From Azohydromonas aeria (GTDB lineage Bacteria; Pseudomonadota; Gammaproteobacteria; Burkholderiales; Burkholderiaceae_C), in assembly GCF_009760915.1 (NCBI RefSeq), contig NZ_VIDQ01000014.1, positions 48,625-112,624 on the forward strand: DNA of 64,000 bases, in the 5' to 3' direction. Below are positions 36,324-45,222 of this stretch, one piece after another. A program made the position numbers and the translations under genes. Below the pieces are notes generated by a model. That model saw only the letters and a list, made by a program, of their open reading frames with translations, ran no database searches and was not told where the DNA came from. How positions within the stretch are numbered: the stretch's first letter is position 1; every line of letters starts with the position of its first letter.

Positions 36324-36952
36324 ACGAGCTACAAGCCTTACCAGCGTCTGGACAGGGACAACGCCGCCGTGCTGCTGGTGGACTACCAGTCAGGCCTGCT
36401 GTCGCTGGTGCGTGACATCGAGCCCGACCGGTCCAAGAACAACGTGCTGGCGCTGGCCGATCTGGCCAAGCATTTCAAGCTGCCCACCATCCTGACCACC
36501 AGCTTCGAGGACAGCCCCAACGGCCCGCTGGTGCCTAAGCTGAAGGCCCTGTTCCCCGACGCGCCCTTCATCCGCGACCGGACCAGATCAACGCCTGGGA
36601 CAACGCCGACTTCCTCAACGCCGTCAACGCCACGGGCAGGAAGCAGCTGATCATCGCCGGCGTCGTGACCGAGGTCTGCGTGGCGTTCCCGGTACTGTCG
36701 GCACTCGCCGAAGGCTACGCGGTGTTCGTCATCACCGACGCCTCAGGCACCTTCAACCAGATGACCCGCGATGCGGCGTGGCGCCGCATGAGCGAGGCCG
36801 GCGCTCAGCTCATGACTTGGTTCGGCGCGGCCTGCGAGCTCCACCGCGACTGGCGCAACGACGTGGAGGGGCTCGGCACGCTGTTCTCCAACCACATTCC
36901 CGATTACCGCAACCTCATCACCAGCTACACCACGCTCAAGGGCGGGCGCTGA
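36324..36952 (+). pseudogene. ycaC: YcaC-type isochorismatase-family hydrolase with start-codon and frameshift lesions
   Basis: Close to enteric YcaC throughout: AAVLLVDYQSGLLSLVRDIE, KNNVLALADLAKHFKLPTIL, GRKQLIIAGVVTEVCVAFPV (nucleophile Cys), ACELHRDWRNDVEGL, SNHIPDYRNLITSYTTL. Two lesions: the expected initiator, well placed after AAGGAGAT, is ACG (36324-36326) instead of ATG. A one-base loss near 36580 moves the reading frame from IRDR into the frame of AWDNADF. Both halves are otherwise well conserved, so inactivation is recent. Confidence 0.82.
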
Positions 36953-37173
36953 GCATGACAGCCCGGGGATGGCGGCCCGCCCCGGCTCGTCTTCAGTGCG
37001 AAGACGAGGCCAGCGAGGCGGTGCCGCAGGTCGGCAGACTTTCGACACCCATGGTCCATGCCGTGTGCCTCAGTGGCCGAGGAGTGAATGCTTCAGCCTG
37101 GATTGGCATCAACACTCATGCGAGCCGGGACGAGCAGCCGCTTCTTTGAGCACGCGCCGATCGGCATGGCCCA

Positions 37174-37380
37174 TCACGGATCACGGGCATTCATGCCTGC
37201 AGCAGATCCTCGCAGCGGCCAAGCTTCTTCGAGTTCATTCACAATCGACCGCGCCAGGCCCTCAAGATCCGGAAACAGCGTGGCCTGCGTGATGTTCATC
37301 CGATAGAGCGCATGCAATGCCTCAGCACGCAGGTGACCGGCCAGTTGCAGACGGGGGTCATGCTCGGGATGCGGCACGCC
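37174..37380 (-). pseudogene. FRG-domain protein, C-terminal remnant
   Basis: A minus-strand frame contains ALHALYRMNITQATLFPDLE followed by GLARSIVNELEEA, which resembles the end of FRG-domain proteins (Phe-Arg-Gly), often linked to phage defence or toxin loci. The remainder of the domain is missing; upstream the frame runs into the 3' end of the GGDEF-EAL gene. Identification rests on one motif block. Confidence 0.45.
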
Positions 37381-37424
37381 TTCTGAAGGCCGCTGATCCC
37401 GTTCTTGAGCAAGCTGCGGCGCCG

Positions 37425-39824
37425 TCAAGCCCGGCCCACGCACCATCCCTGGAACTGGTCGGCCGGCAGCGGCCGGCTGATGCAATAGCCCTGCGCCTGG
37501 TCGCAGGCCATGGCGGCGAGATCGTTGAAGGTTTCATCGTCCTCCACGCCTTCGGCAATGACGAGCAGGCGCAGGCTGTGCGCCAGGTCGATCGTGGAGT
37601 GCACGATCGCCGCCGAGTCGCTGTCGCGCCTCATTCTCTTGATGAACGTCTGGTCGATCTTGAGGGCGTCCACCGGCAGGCGTTGCAGGTAGGCCAGCGA
37701 GGAATATCCGGTGCCGTAGTCATCGATGGCGATGCGCAAGTCCAGCCGCTTGAGCTGGTGCAGCTTCTCCAGTGCGGCCGACGGGTCGAGCATCAGTGCG
37801 CTTTCGGTGAGCTCGAATTCGATCCAGTCCGGCTCGGCACCCCAGGTGGCCAGTGCTCCCTCGATGCGTCCGAGCAGCTTGGGGTCGTGCAGGTCGCGGG
37901 CCGACAGGTTCACCGACAAGGGCAGTGCATGACCCTGTTCGCGCCAGGCATAGCTGTGCTGCAACACCGCCTCCAGCATCCAGTAGGTCAACGGCGTGAT
38001 GAGGCCGGTCTGCTCGGCCAGGGCGATGAAGTCGCCCGGGTTCACCTGTCCCAGGCGGGCATGCTGCCAGCGCACAAGCGCCTCGGCGCCGCAGACCTGT
38101 GCGGAATCGATCTTGAGCTTGGGCTGGCAGTACAGCATCAGCTCGTCGCGCTCGATGGCCTTGCGCAACTCGCCCATGAGCTCTAGGCGCTGGGCGCAGT
38201 CGCGGTCGAATCCGCTCCTGAAAAGCATAACCGGGTTGCCCGAGGCGCGTGCCTGCGCCAGAGCGATGCCGGCATGGCGCATCAGCGCCTCGGCGTCCTT
38301 GCCATGGCCTGGAAAGAGGCTGATGCCGGCATTCGAGCGCGCGTCGAGCAGCACCCCCGCGACGTCGACCGGATCGTCGAGCGCCGCCACCAGCCGCTGC
38401 GCCAGCGCCATGGCCGGCTCGGCGCCACAGCGCGGCAGCAGCACCGCGAACTCGGCGTCGGCCAGGCGGCCCAGCGTGCCGGCATCGCCCACCGTCTGCT
38501 GCAGCCGCTGGGCCACTGCCTGCACCAGCTTGTCGACTTCGGTGCCGCCCAGCGTCGCATTGAGTTCCTGCAGGTGCGCCATGCCGATGCGCACGAAGGC
38601 GAGCGCGCGCCGCTCGCCCCGTGCCGCGTCGATGGCCGTGCCGAGCAGCTGGCACAGGCGCGTCCGGTTGGGCAGCCCGGTCACGGCGTCGAAGTAAGCC
38701 ATGCGCCGGATGGTTTCCTCGGCCGCCGCCGCCTTGAGGCGGTGGCGTAGCGCCCCCAGCCCGTACCCAAGGTCGTCGACCGTGGCCATGAGCAGTTGCA
38801 CCTCCTGCTCGTCGAAGCCGTCGGTTTCCGCCGCCAGGATCTGCACCGACCCCACGAGCTGGCCCTCGACGCGCAGCGGCAGCGTCACGAGCGAGCCGTA
38901 GCCGCGCCGTCTCGCCTCCTCCCGAAACGGGTAGGCGGGGTTGCGGGTGACGTCGTGCATGACGAGCGGCCGCTGCGCGTCCAGGCACGCCGCCATGGTG
39001 CGGCCGATCCTAGAGGCGGCCAGGCTGCGCCGCAGCGCCAGGAAGCCGTCCTCGAAGCCGGCGTGGGCCATGGGGCGCATCGTCCGGGCCTCGTCGGCTT
39101 CGATGTAGCCCACCCACGCCAGCCGGTAGCCGCACCCCTCCACCGCCACGCGGCACAGTTCCTGCAGCAGCACCGTCTCGTCCTGCGCCTGGGTCAGCGC
39201 CCGGTTGGCGGCCGCGCGCACACGCAGCGCCCGGTTCAGGCGCAGCACCTCGGCTTCGGCCTGCTCGCGCCGTTGGCGCAGCCGCAGGAACTCTAGGCCG
39301 AAGGCAACGTCGTCCGCGACCTCGCGCAACACCTGCCGCTCGTGGCTGCCGAACGCATCCACCTCGGGGGCGCCGATGCTCAAGGCGCCGAACAGCTCGC
39401 CCTCGATGCGCAGCGGCAGCGCCAGCACCGAGCCGAGGCCGCGACGGCGCGCGAAGTCGCGCCACATGGCGGGGTAGGCCTGCGACTGCACGTCGTTGAC
39501 CAGGCACTCCACTCCGGTGCGGATGGCCGTGCCGGTGGCGCTACGGCCGCGCTCGGTGTCGCTCCACCACAGCGCGTTGATCTCCGCGGCGTGATGGCCG
39601 CGCCCGGCGTGCGCCAGCGTCGTGATCGTCTGCTCCGCGTCATGCTCGGCCCGGCCGATGCGTGCCAGGCAATACCCGGCTTCATCGACCACCACGCGGC
39701 AGATCTCGTGCAGCAGCGCCGATTCCTCGGTGGCCCGCAGCAACGCGCGGTTACAACCGCTGAGCGTGCGCAGCGCGCGTTCCAGGCGTTGCTGCTTGTC
39801 CTGGACTTGAACAACGTCATCCAT
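37425..39824 (-). CDS. GAF-GAF-GGDEF-EAL cyclic-di-GMP phosphodiesterase, paralogue
   Basis: 799 residues, collinear with the protein at 10314-12716 and very similar in all four domains (for example LERALRTLSGCNRALLRA at the N terminus of both). GGDEF is replaced by ADAEF, hence probably not a cyclase. The EAL domain keeps EALVRWQHARLG, NLSARDL, ELTESALM, DDYGTGYSSLAYL, KIDQTF and EGVED. No transmembrane helix. The GAF domains suggest cytosolic ligand or redox sensing. Transcribed alone, from an AT-rich upstream region with a palindrome. Confidence 0.93.
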   Translation of the reverse strand: MDDVVQVQDKQQRLERALRTLSGCNRALLRATEESALLHEICRVVVDEAGYCLARIGRAEHDAEQTITTLAHAGRGHHAAEINALWWSDTERGRSATGTAIRTGVECLVNDVQSQAYPAMWRDFARRRGLGSVLALPLRIEGELFGALSIGAPEVDAFGSHERQVLREVADDVAFGLEFLRLRQRREQAEAEVLRLNRALRVRAAANRALTQAQDETVLLQELCRVAVEGCGYRLAWVGYIEADEARTMRPMAHAGFEDGFLALRRSLAASRIGRTMAACLDAQRPLVMHDVTRNPAYPFREEARRRGYGSLVTLPLRVEGQLVGSVQILAAETDGFDEQEVQLLMATVDDLGYGLGALRHRLKAAAAEETIRRMAYFDAVTGLPNRTRLCQLLGTAIDAARGERRALAFVRIGMAHLQELNATLGGTEVDKLVQAVAQRLQQTVGDAGTLGRLADAEFAVLLPRCGAEPAMALAQRLVAALDDPVDVAGVLLDARSNAGISLFPGHGKDAEALMRHAGIALAQARASGNPVMLFRSGFDRDCAQRLELMGELRKAIERDELMLYCQPKLKIDSAQVCGAEALVRWQHARLGQVNPGDFIALAEQTGLITPLTYWMLEAVLQHSYAWREQGHALPLSVNLSARDLHDPKLLGRIEGALATWGAEPDWIEFELTESALMLDPSAALEKLHQLKRLDLRIAIDDYGTGYSSLAYLQRLPVDALKIDQTFIKRMRRDSDSAAIVHSTIDLAHSLRLLVIAEGVEDDETFNDLAAMACDQAQGYCISRPLPADQFQGWCVGRA

Positions 39825-40181
39825 GGGGGCGCCTCACTGAAACGGCCGCTGGGGGCCAGTGACGCCGCTGTACTCCTTGTGTCGTCCACCGTCACTGCCA
39901 ACCATGCTGGGACATCGTAACGAGAGGCCACCGTATCGATCTTGATTTATTGATAACTGCCATTATCAACAGCAAAACAAATTACCTCCGATCGGCACAT
40001 TGCTTGGTTGGTCAGGTTTAAGGAATAGGCGTGACAAGGACTTGGACAAGGTCAAAGTTTCGTAGACGGCTTTTGTCCCGGCATTCGCAGGCGGTTCTCC
40101 GTTCATGCCGGGCGTGGCTGGCCGCTACTCCCTGGATGTCGAAGCTGATCCCTGGCGTCCCGCCATACTGGACACCGCGGT
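39825..40181. other. Intergenic region upstream of the second GGDEF-EAL gene
   Basis: 357 bases without a credible gene. The segment about 39940-40000 is clearly AT-rich relative to surroundings and probably holds the leftward promoter. It includes the palindrome annotated separately. The rest, to 40181, shows nothing recognisable. Confidence 0.5.
39950..39969. promoter_or_regulatory. Perfect 7-bp inverted repeat, possible operator
   Basis: TTGATAA-N6-TTATCAA, 126 bases upstream of the GGDEF-EAL start in the AT-rich stretch. Could be an operator or part of the promoter; no family assignment. Confidence 0.35.
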
Positions 40182-40568
40182 TTACATGAAGCCGCTGGCT
40201 CCGACCAGCCGCCCCGCCCTGCCCAGCCCGAACGGCGGCATGTTCACGTAGATGCTCTCGCAGTTGGCGGCTGAGGCGAGATAGGTCTCGTTCCAGATGC
40301 CCACCGAGCCGTCCGTGCCGACGGCGCGGTTGAACCGGCGCCAAGCCGGCAAGTGCGCTGCCGTCCTGTCGTGGGCGTAGGCCTGCAGCTGCTCGATGCC
40401 GCGCCAGTACTGCACCATGATGGCGGTGCCGCCGAGCCAGCTCTCGGCGTGCAGGCAACCCATCTGCGGATGGCGTTGCAGCCCATTGATCATGCGCGGC
40501 ATGGCGCCGAGCATGGGCATCCACCTGTGCACGAGCCAGAGCTTGTTGACGCGCAGGCCGATCCGCAT
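40182..40568 (-). pseudogene. DUF4188 (heme/monooxygenase-like) protein, 5' end removed by IS
   Basis: 128 residues, beginning inside the family core: IGLRVNKLWLVHRWMPML, MGCLHAESWLGG, IMVQYWRGIEQLQAYAHDR, GIWNETYLASAANCESIYVN and MPPFGLGRAG. Family members are longer at the N terminus by about 20 residues; that part and the native start are absent, replaced by the end of an insertion element. The ATG at 40568 may still allow a shortened product. Confidence 0.6.
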
Positions 40569-40599
40569 TGACTCACCCGGTTTGCTACCGGGCGAGATC

Positions 40600-42235
40600 C
40601 TGTCCGCCTGCTTGCCTCACGTAACTTGCCTCCGGTCGGAAGGTCCGGGCGGAGCAGCAGAACGTGGCGAGTCAGCATGGCAACACGCAAGGAATTGATT
40701 GAGACAGTGGGCGCACGGTATCGAACCAGCACCATCGCGGAGCGCAGCACGATCCTGGACGAGTTCGTAGCCATCACGGGCTACCGCCGCAAGCATGCAA
40801 TCCGGCTGCTGTCCCGGCCTGCTGCGCAGCCCCAGAAGCGGCGGACGCGGGCGCGGTACGGCGCCGCGGTGCGCGAGGCACTGTGTGTTCTGTGGGAGGT
40901 GTTGGACCGCGTGTGCTCCAAGCGGCTCAAGGTGATGATCCCGGTGCTGCTGCCGGCCTTGATCCAGCACGGCAAGCTTGAAGACGATACTGCCTTGAAG
41001 GCCCAACTCGCGCAGGTCAGCCCGGCCACCATAGACCGGCTTCTGGCACCCGTGCGAGTGGCCGCCGCCAAGGGAAGGCGACGTGCCGCGGGCAAGAGTT
41101 CTGCGATCCGCAGATCCGTGCCAATCAGGAACTTTGGCGACTGGAACGACCCCGTGCCCGGCTATGTCGAGGTGGACTTCGTCGCTCACTGCGGACCGCA
41201 CCTGTCGGGCAGCTTCGTTCAGACGCTCGTGCTGACCGATATCGCCACAGGCTGGACCGAATGCGTGCCGGTGCTCACCCGTGATGGAGCTTTGGTAATC
41301 GATGCCATTGCCAAGGCGCGCGAACTGTTCCCGTTCCCATTGCTCGGCTGGACTTCGACAACGACAGCGTCTTCATGAACGAACGCGTCGTGGGGTGGTG
41401 CCGCGGGCAAGGGCTGGAGGTCACTCGCGCACGGGCTTACCGGAAGAACGATCAAGCCTGGGTTGAGCAAAAGAACGGAGCCATCGTCCGGAGGCTGGTC
41501 GGCTATGGGCGCTTTGAAGGGCTGGAGTCCGTGCAGATGCTGACCAAGCTGTACCGGGCATCCCGGCTGCATACGAATCTCGTGCAGCCGTCCTTCAAGC
41601 TCAGGAGCAAGACGCGCGTCGGCGCCCAAGTCGTCAAGCAGTACCACCCGCCCGTACCACCGGCGCACCGGGTGCTTCTGCACGAGGCGGTTAGCGGCGA
41701 AGCCAAGCACACTCTGCAGGGGCAGCTTGCTGCAGCCGACCCGGTTCTGCTCTTCGCTGAGATCCGAGCTGCTCAGGCCGACCTGGGTCGGCGGGTGGAC
41801 CGCCGTGGCCTGGACGGCTCGATCTCTGAACAAGGCCAGGTGCCGGCCGCTGTGTTGACCCCCAAGGACTTGGATGGAAAGGGCGAGCAGCGGGCTATCC
41901 ATCGGCACGCCTACAACCGGCGTAAACCGGTCCTCAAGCAACCGCGCATGCTCGACAAGTATGAAGCGCAGATACGCCAGTGGCTCGCAGTGCAGCCGGG
42001 CATTACGGCAGTGGATGTACTGCAGCGCCTCCTGGACATTGCGCCTGCTGGAACCTTTGCTTCGAAGCACCTGCGAACCGTTCAACGGGCACTTGAGATC
42101 TGGCGTGCTGAAGCAGTCCGGCAATGGATCGATCAATGTCGATGGGGCGTCGATTCCCTTGACTTCCCCGTTCAAGAAGCCATCCAGGCGCCCGGTAACA
42201 TTCCTTCGTGAGGCAACACGCGGGGTCAGTTCCTG
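40600..42235 (+). mobile_element. Insertion sequence with rve-type DDE transposase, family unassigned
   Basis: The element spans a transposase gene and imperfect ends. A 10-bp inverted repeat TTGCCTCACG (40612-40621) / CGTGAGGCAA (42207-42216) lies at both sides of the transposase, and small hairpins flank both ends (CCCGGT/ACCGGG near 40577-40593; GGTGTC/GACACC near 42234-42249). Exact outer borders and target duplication could not be fixed by eye. Confidence 0.6.
40677..42211 (+). pseudogene. DDE integrase-core transposase, frameshifted at the second catalytic Asp
   Basis: N-terminal HTH part: LDEFVAITGYRRKHAIRLL. Catalytic core: first Asp in YVEVDFVAHCG, Glu in QAWVEQKNGAIVRRLVGYGR; C-terminal part GTFASKHLRTVQRALEIWR. 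Around 41343-41353 the frame changes by one base: the first frame ends LLGWTSTTTASS, while the alternate frame reads LDFDNDSVFMNER, where the second catalytic Asp sits. No slippery heptamer is evident, so a deletion rather than programmed frameshifting is more likely and the transposase is probably inactive. Confidence 0.75.
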
Positions 42236-42312
42236 GTGTCGCTTGACACCAAGTCCACAGCGGGTGCTCGCCGTGGCCGAGCGCTGCACACAGGTCGGCC
42301 AGGGTTGTCGAT

Positions 42313-42740
42313 CTAGCGCTCGGCGGTCTGCCCGTGCCGGCCTCGCAGCGGCACCAGGTAGTCGCAGTAGACCGTGCCGGCGCCAGCGCCGGCGGCCATC
42401 GTGCAGGCGGGCCCCTGGGTAGGTTCGCCGGCGTAGCGGCTCACGCCGTCTTCTGGACTGACACCGGGCCCGCCATTTCCAGCAGGTTGAACTGCAAGGC
42501 GACCTGGATCAGCGCGCCTTGCTGCTCAAGCGCCAGATGCAGCGTACGGATGTCGCCGCGCAGTTGGCCAGTGCCGGCAGCCGGCCCTGCGCCTACACCG
42601 CGGCGCGCCGCCGCAGCTCGCAAAGCGACACGACTTCCAGCTGCCCCATGGAGAAACGCCGCCCTGTGGCGACGTTCACCAGAGTGTTGCCTTCATCCTG
42701 AAGCCGCCGCTGCGTGGCAGCGTGGTCGCCTTCATTGAAT
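42313..42740 (-). pseudogene. Remnant of an uncharacterised TQGPAC-motif protein
   Basis: Broken minus-strand gene. Successive frames give EGNTLVNVATGRRFSMGQLE, then DIRTLHLALEQQGALIQVAL with QFNLLEMAGPVSV, then DGVSRYAGEPTQGPACTMAA with GTVYCDYLVPL and a stop at 42313. These blocks recall a family of uncharacterised proteins with the order QFNLLEM...TQGPACA; function unknown to me. At least two frameshifts and a lost N terminus make it nonfunctional. It separates the IS from parB. Confidence 0.5.
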
Positions 42741-42821
42741 CCCGTGACGCATCCGAACCAGGCGATGACGCTCCCTCGGGCCACACGACGCGGCGTTCCC
42801 CAGTCTCGAAAATCGCCAAGT

Positions 42822-42852
42822 CTTTGATTTCAAAGGAATCTCTATTAGAGAT
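42822..42852. promoter_or_regulatory. Two adjacent palindromes downstream of parB
   Basis: CTTTGA-TT-TCAAAG (42822-42835) and ATCTCT-ATT-AGAGAT (42838-42852) lie side by side just after the parB stop codon. Candidates for a terminator pair or a partition (parS-like) site; sequence alone does not decide. Confidence 0.4.
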
Positions 42853-43916
42853 CAGGCCTGCACGGCTTTTGTCGACTCCTGCACGAGTTCCGCCGCCATC
42901 TCCTTGAGCAGCGCTTCCATGCGAGCCTGAACGCGGGCCATGTCGACCTTGGCCGAGAAATTCACGCGCACTGCCGACTCGCCCACGGAGAGTTCCGCAA
43001 AGCGGAAGCGACCGGCGTTGATGCGTACCGGGCTCGATGCCGGCTTGAGAGCGCGGGGTGCCGAGCGCACATGGGCCGCGGCCTGGCGCTGCTGCAGCCG
43101 GCCTTCCATGACCAGGCGCACCGCCTCGACTGCGCGCACGACGCTGGCCGGTGTGGTGCAGACCTTGGCCAGCTCCTCGGCGCAATTGGCGCCGATGCTT
43201 TCAGGGCGCTGCTCGATCAGGGCCAGCACCTCGGCGGGCAGTCGCGCGAAGGCGAACAGCTTGGACAGCGTGGCCTCCGGTACCCCGGCCAGGCGTGCGA
43301 GCTCGGCCTGGGTGGCGCCGCTGCTGTCCTTTTCCCGAGCAAAACCCCGCCACTTCTCGAAGTCAGGCAGCGGCGCCGCCAGCAGGTTGGCGAAGAACGC
43401 CGCACGATCGACTTCCCGGTCGCCGAGTTCCAGCACCGACACGCGGATCGTCGTCCGACCCAATTCCCGGTAGACCGCCACCCGGTTCTCGCCGCTGACG
43501 ATCTCGAAGCGCCCACCCGCGCGCGGCCGCACGACGACCGGATGCACCAGGGGATTGTGGCGCAGGTTCTCGCGCAACTCGGCGTATTCCTCAGCCGTGA
43601 GTCGGCGCCGGCGTCCCGGCACGCTGTCGAGCGCCTCCAGCGGCAGCTCCAGTGGGGGCCGGTCAGCCAGCTCGGCTTCGAGCTGGCGCACGCGCGCCTG
43701 GGCCGCTTCCACGCGCTGGTTGGCGCCGTGGATGAGCGTTGCCCCCGGTGCCGTGCGGGCTTGGTGCGCGGGCGCGGCCGCTGCAGTGGGAGCAGGCACG
43801 GCCGCCGGTGCCGGGGCGGGTGCATGGGCGGCTGGCGCGGCCGCGGCATGCGGCAGCGTCACGGGATTGGCGGCCTCGGACGCCGCCTTGCGCGCCATCA
43901 GGTGCTTGAAGCTCAT
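42852..43916 (-). CDS. parB: ParB-type plasmid partition protein
   Basis: 354 residues. The ATG at 43916 overlaps the parA stop (ATGA). An Ala/Pro-rich N terminus (about 15-60) precedes the ParB/Srx domain: LPLEALDSVPGRRRRLTAEE, HPVVVRPRAGGRFEIVSGEN and RVAVYRELG. The HTH region is TQAELARLAGVPEATLSKLF. The C-terminal part likely dimerises. It binds a centromere-like site and cooperates with ParA in plasmid segregation. Placement next to parA and an iteron origin fits a low-copy replicon. Confidence 0.9.
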   Translation of the reverse strand: MSFKHLMARKAASEAANPVTLPHAAAAPAAHAPAPAPAAVPAPTAAAAPAHQARTAPGATLIHGANQRVEAAQARVRQLEAELADRPPLELPLEALDSVPGRRRRLTAEEYAELRENLRHNPLVHPVVVRPRAGGRFEIVSGENRVAVYRELGRTTIRVSVLELGDREVDRAAFFANLLAAPLPDFEKWRGFAREKDSSGATQAELARLAGVPEATLSKLFAFARLPAEVLALIEQRPESIGANCAEELAKVCTTPASVVRAVEAVRLVMEGRLQQRQAAAHVRSAPRALKPASSPVRINAGRFRFAELSVGESAVRVNFSAKVDMARVQARMEALLKEMAAELVQESTKAVQA

Positions 43917-45100
43917 GCTGCGGTGCTCCACACGGTCGAGAATGCCAGGGCGTCGATTAGGCGCGCGACATGGTCGGTGGCGTCGCGCAACTTGGCATAG
44001 GTCCGGGCACTGCCCTCGTATTTCGTCATGTCGTACAGCGTGCCGAACTGCAGCCCGCCCAGGGAGGTCACGGGACTGCGCGGGATCTCCACCGGCAGGA
44101 TGTAGGGGCCGTAGGTCTGCAGGATGCGCTCGCGAACCATGGCGCTGGCCATGTTGGTGGCATCGACCTTGTTAAGCAGCACGCGCATGAAGGAGAAGTC
44201 CTTCTGCACGCCGTAGCCCTCGCCCAGCGTCACCATCAGGTCCTGCAGCAGCGTCCAGTAGCTCACCGAGCTGGCGTAGTCCAGGTTCTCGGCGGGCAGC
44301 GGCATCAACAGCCCATCGGCCGCCATTGCGGCGTTCACGGCCATGTAGGACAACGACGGGGCGGTGTCGATGAGGATGTAGTCGTAGCGCACGCGCAGTG
44401 GTTGCAGCGCGTCGTAGAGCAGCGCCCACCACGACACGCTGTCCTGCGTCGCCATCTGCGGCAGTAGGCCTTCGGCCGCGAACAGGTCGGGCGTGGCCGG
44501 CACGATGTCGATGCCGTCCCAGTAGCTCGGCCGCACGGCATAGCCCAGGTCCCGGGGCGCGTCGGGCTCCGGGCGGAAGATGGCCAGCGCCGTGTCCTTC
44601 TCCGTGACGTCGGTGCCCGGTAGCCAGCCCGCCAGCGCGGTGGCCGAGCCCTGGGGATCAAGGTCGAGCACCAGCACGTCGCGGCCCAGCAACGACAGAC
44701 TCTGTGCCAAGTGCATCGTGGTGGTGGTTTTGCCGGAGCCGCCCTTGAAGTTGACGGTGGCAATGGTGCAGGCTGCGGCGCCCGCGGGGCGCCTGGGTAC
44801 TTCCAGCAGCGCCTTGATCCAGGCGCGCGTCTCGCTGAGCGTATAGGAGCGCCGTCCGCCGGGACCGGCAGGCAATCCCTGGGGCAAGTCACGGTGCGCG
44901 CGCAGGTAGTTTTGCTGACGTACGTCGATGCCGCACAGCGCGGCTACCTGACCGCCATGAAAAACCGGTGGCTCCTTGCGCGGCTTGGGCTCCAGCATGC
45001 GCTGGCGCAAGTCGCTCAGGAGATGGGCGGCGTTGTCGGTGAGCACGCGCAACGCTTGCAAGCCGAAGACCGGTGAAGCGGCAACCGCTGTGTCTGGCAT
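43913..45100 (-). CDS. parA: ParA-type partition ATPase
   Basis: 395 residues from ATG 45100. An N-terminal region of ~115 residues with an HTH-like segment (FHGGQVAALCGIDVRQQNYL, then GGRRSYTLSETRAWIKALL) marks a type Ia ParA that can also repress its own promoter. The deviant Walker A is NFKGGSGKTTTTMHLAQSL, A' DLDPQGSATALAGW and Walker B YILIDTAPSLS. Drives plasmid positioning with ParB. Transcribed leftward from the iteron region. Confidence 0.93.
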   Translation of the reverse strand: MPDTAVAASPVFGLQALRVLTDNAAHLLSDLRQRMLEPKPRKEPPVFHGGQVAALCGIDVRQQNYLRAHRDLPQGLPAGPGGRRSYTLSETRAWIKALLEVPRRPAGAAACTIATVNFKGGSGKTTTTMHLAQSLSLLGRDVLVLDLDPQGSATALAGWLPGTDVTEKDTALAIFRPEPDAPRDLGYAVRPSYWDGIDIVPATPDLFAAEGLLPQMATQDSVSWWALLYDALQPLRVRYDYILIDTAPSLSYMAVNAAMAADGLLMPLPAENLDYASSVSYWTLLQDLMVTLGEGYGVQKDFSFMRVLLNKVDATNMASAMVRERILQTYGPYILPVEIPRSPVTSLGGLQFGTLYDMTKYEGSARTYAKLRDATDHVARLIDALAFSTVWSTAA

Positions 45101-45126
45101 ATCGATCCATGTAGTGAACAGCGGAT

Positions 45127-45164
45127 TTTGTACGGATCGGCCCGAAAAATGCAAAACGTACGAA
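45127..45164. promoter_or_regulatory. Inverted repeat in the parA promoter region
   Basis: TTTGTACG (45127-45134) and CGTACGAA (45157-45164) form a 7-of-8 inverted repeat just upstream of parA; a possible autoregulatory ParA operator. Confidence 0.3.
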
Positions 45165-45222
45165 TGAATGCGTCGCATGCCGGAAACGGTTCCAGGCACG
45201 TTACGAGGTGGAAGCCCCGTGC

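Noticed and set aside
41340..41375. Programmed -1 frameshift in the transposase
   Set aside because: No A- or T-rich slippery heptamer or following stem-loop was seen at the frame change; a single-base deletion is simpler, though not proven.
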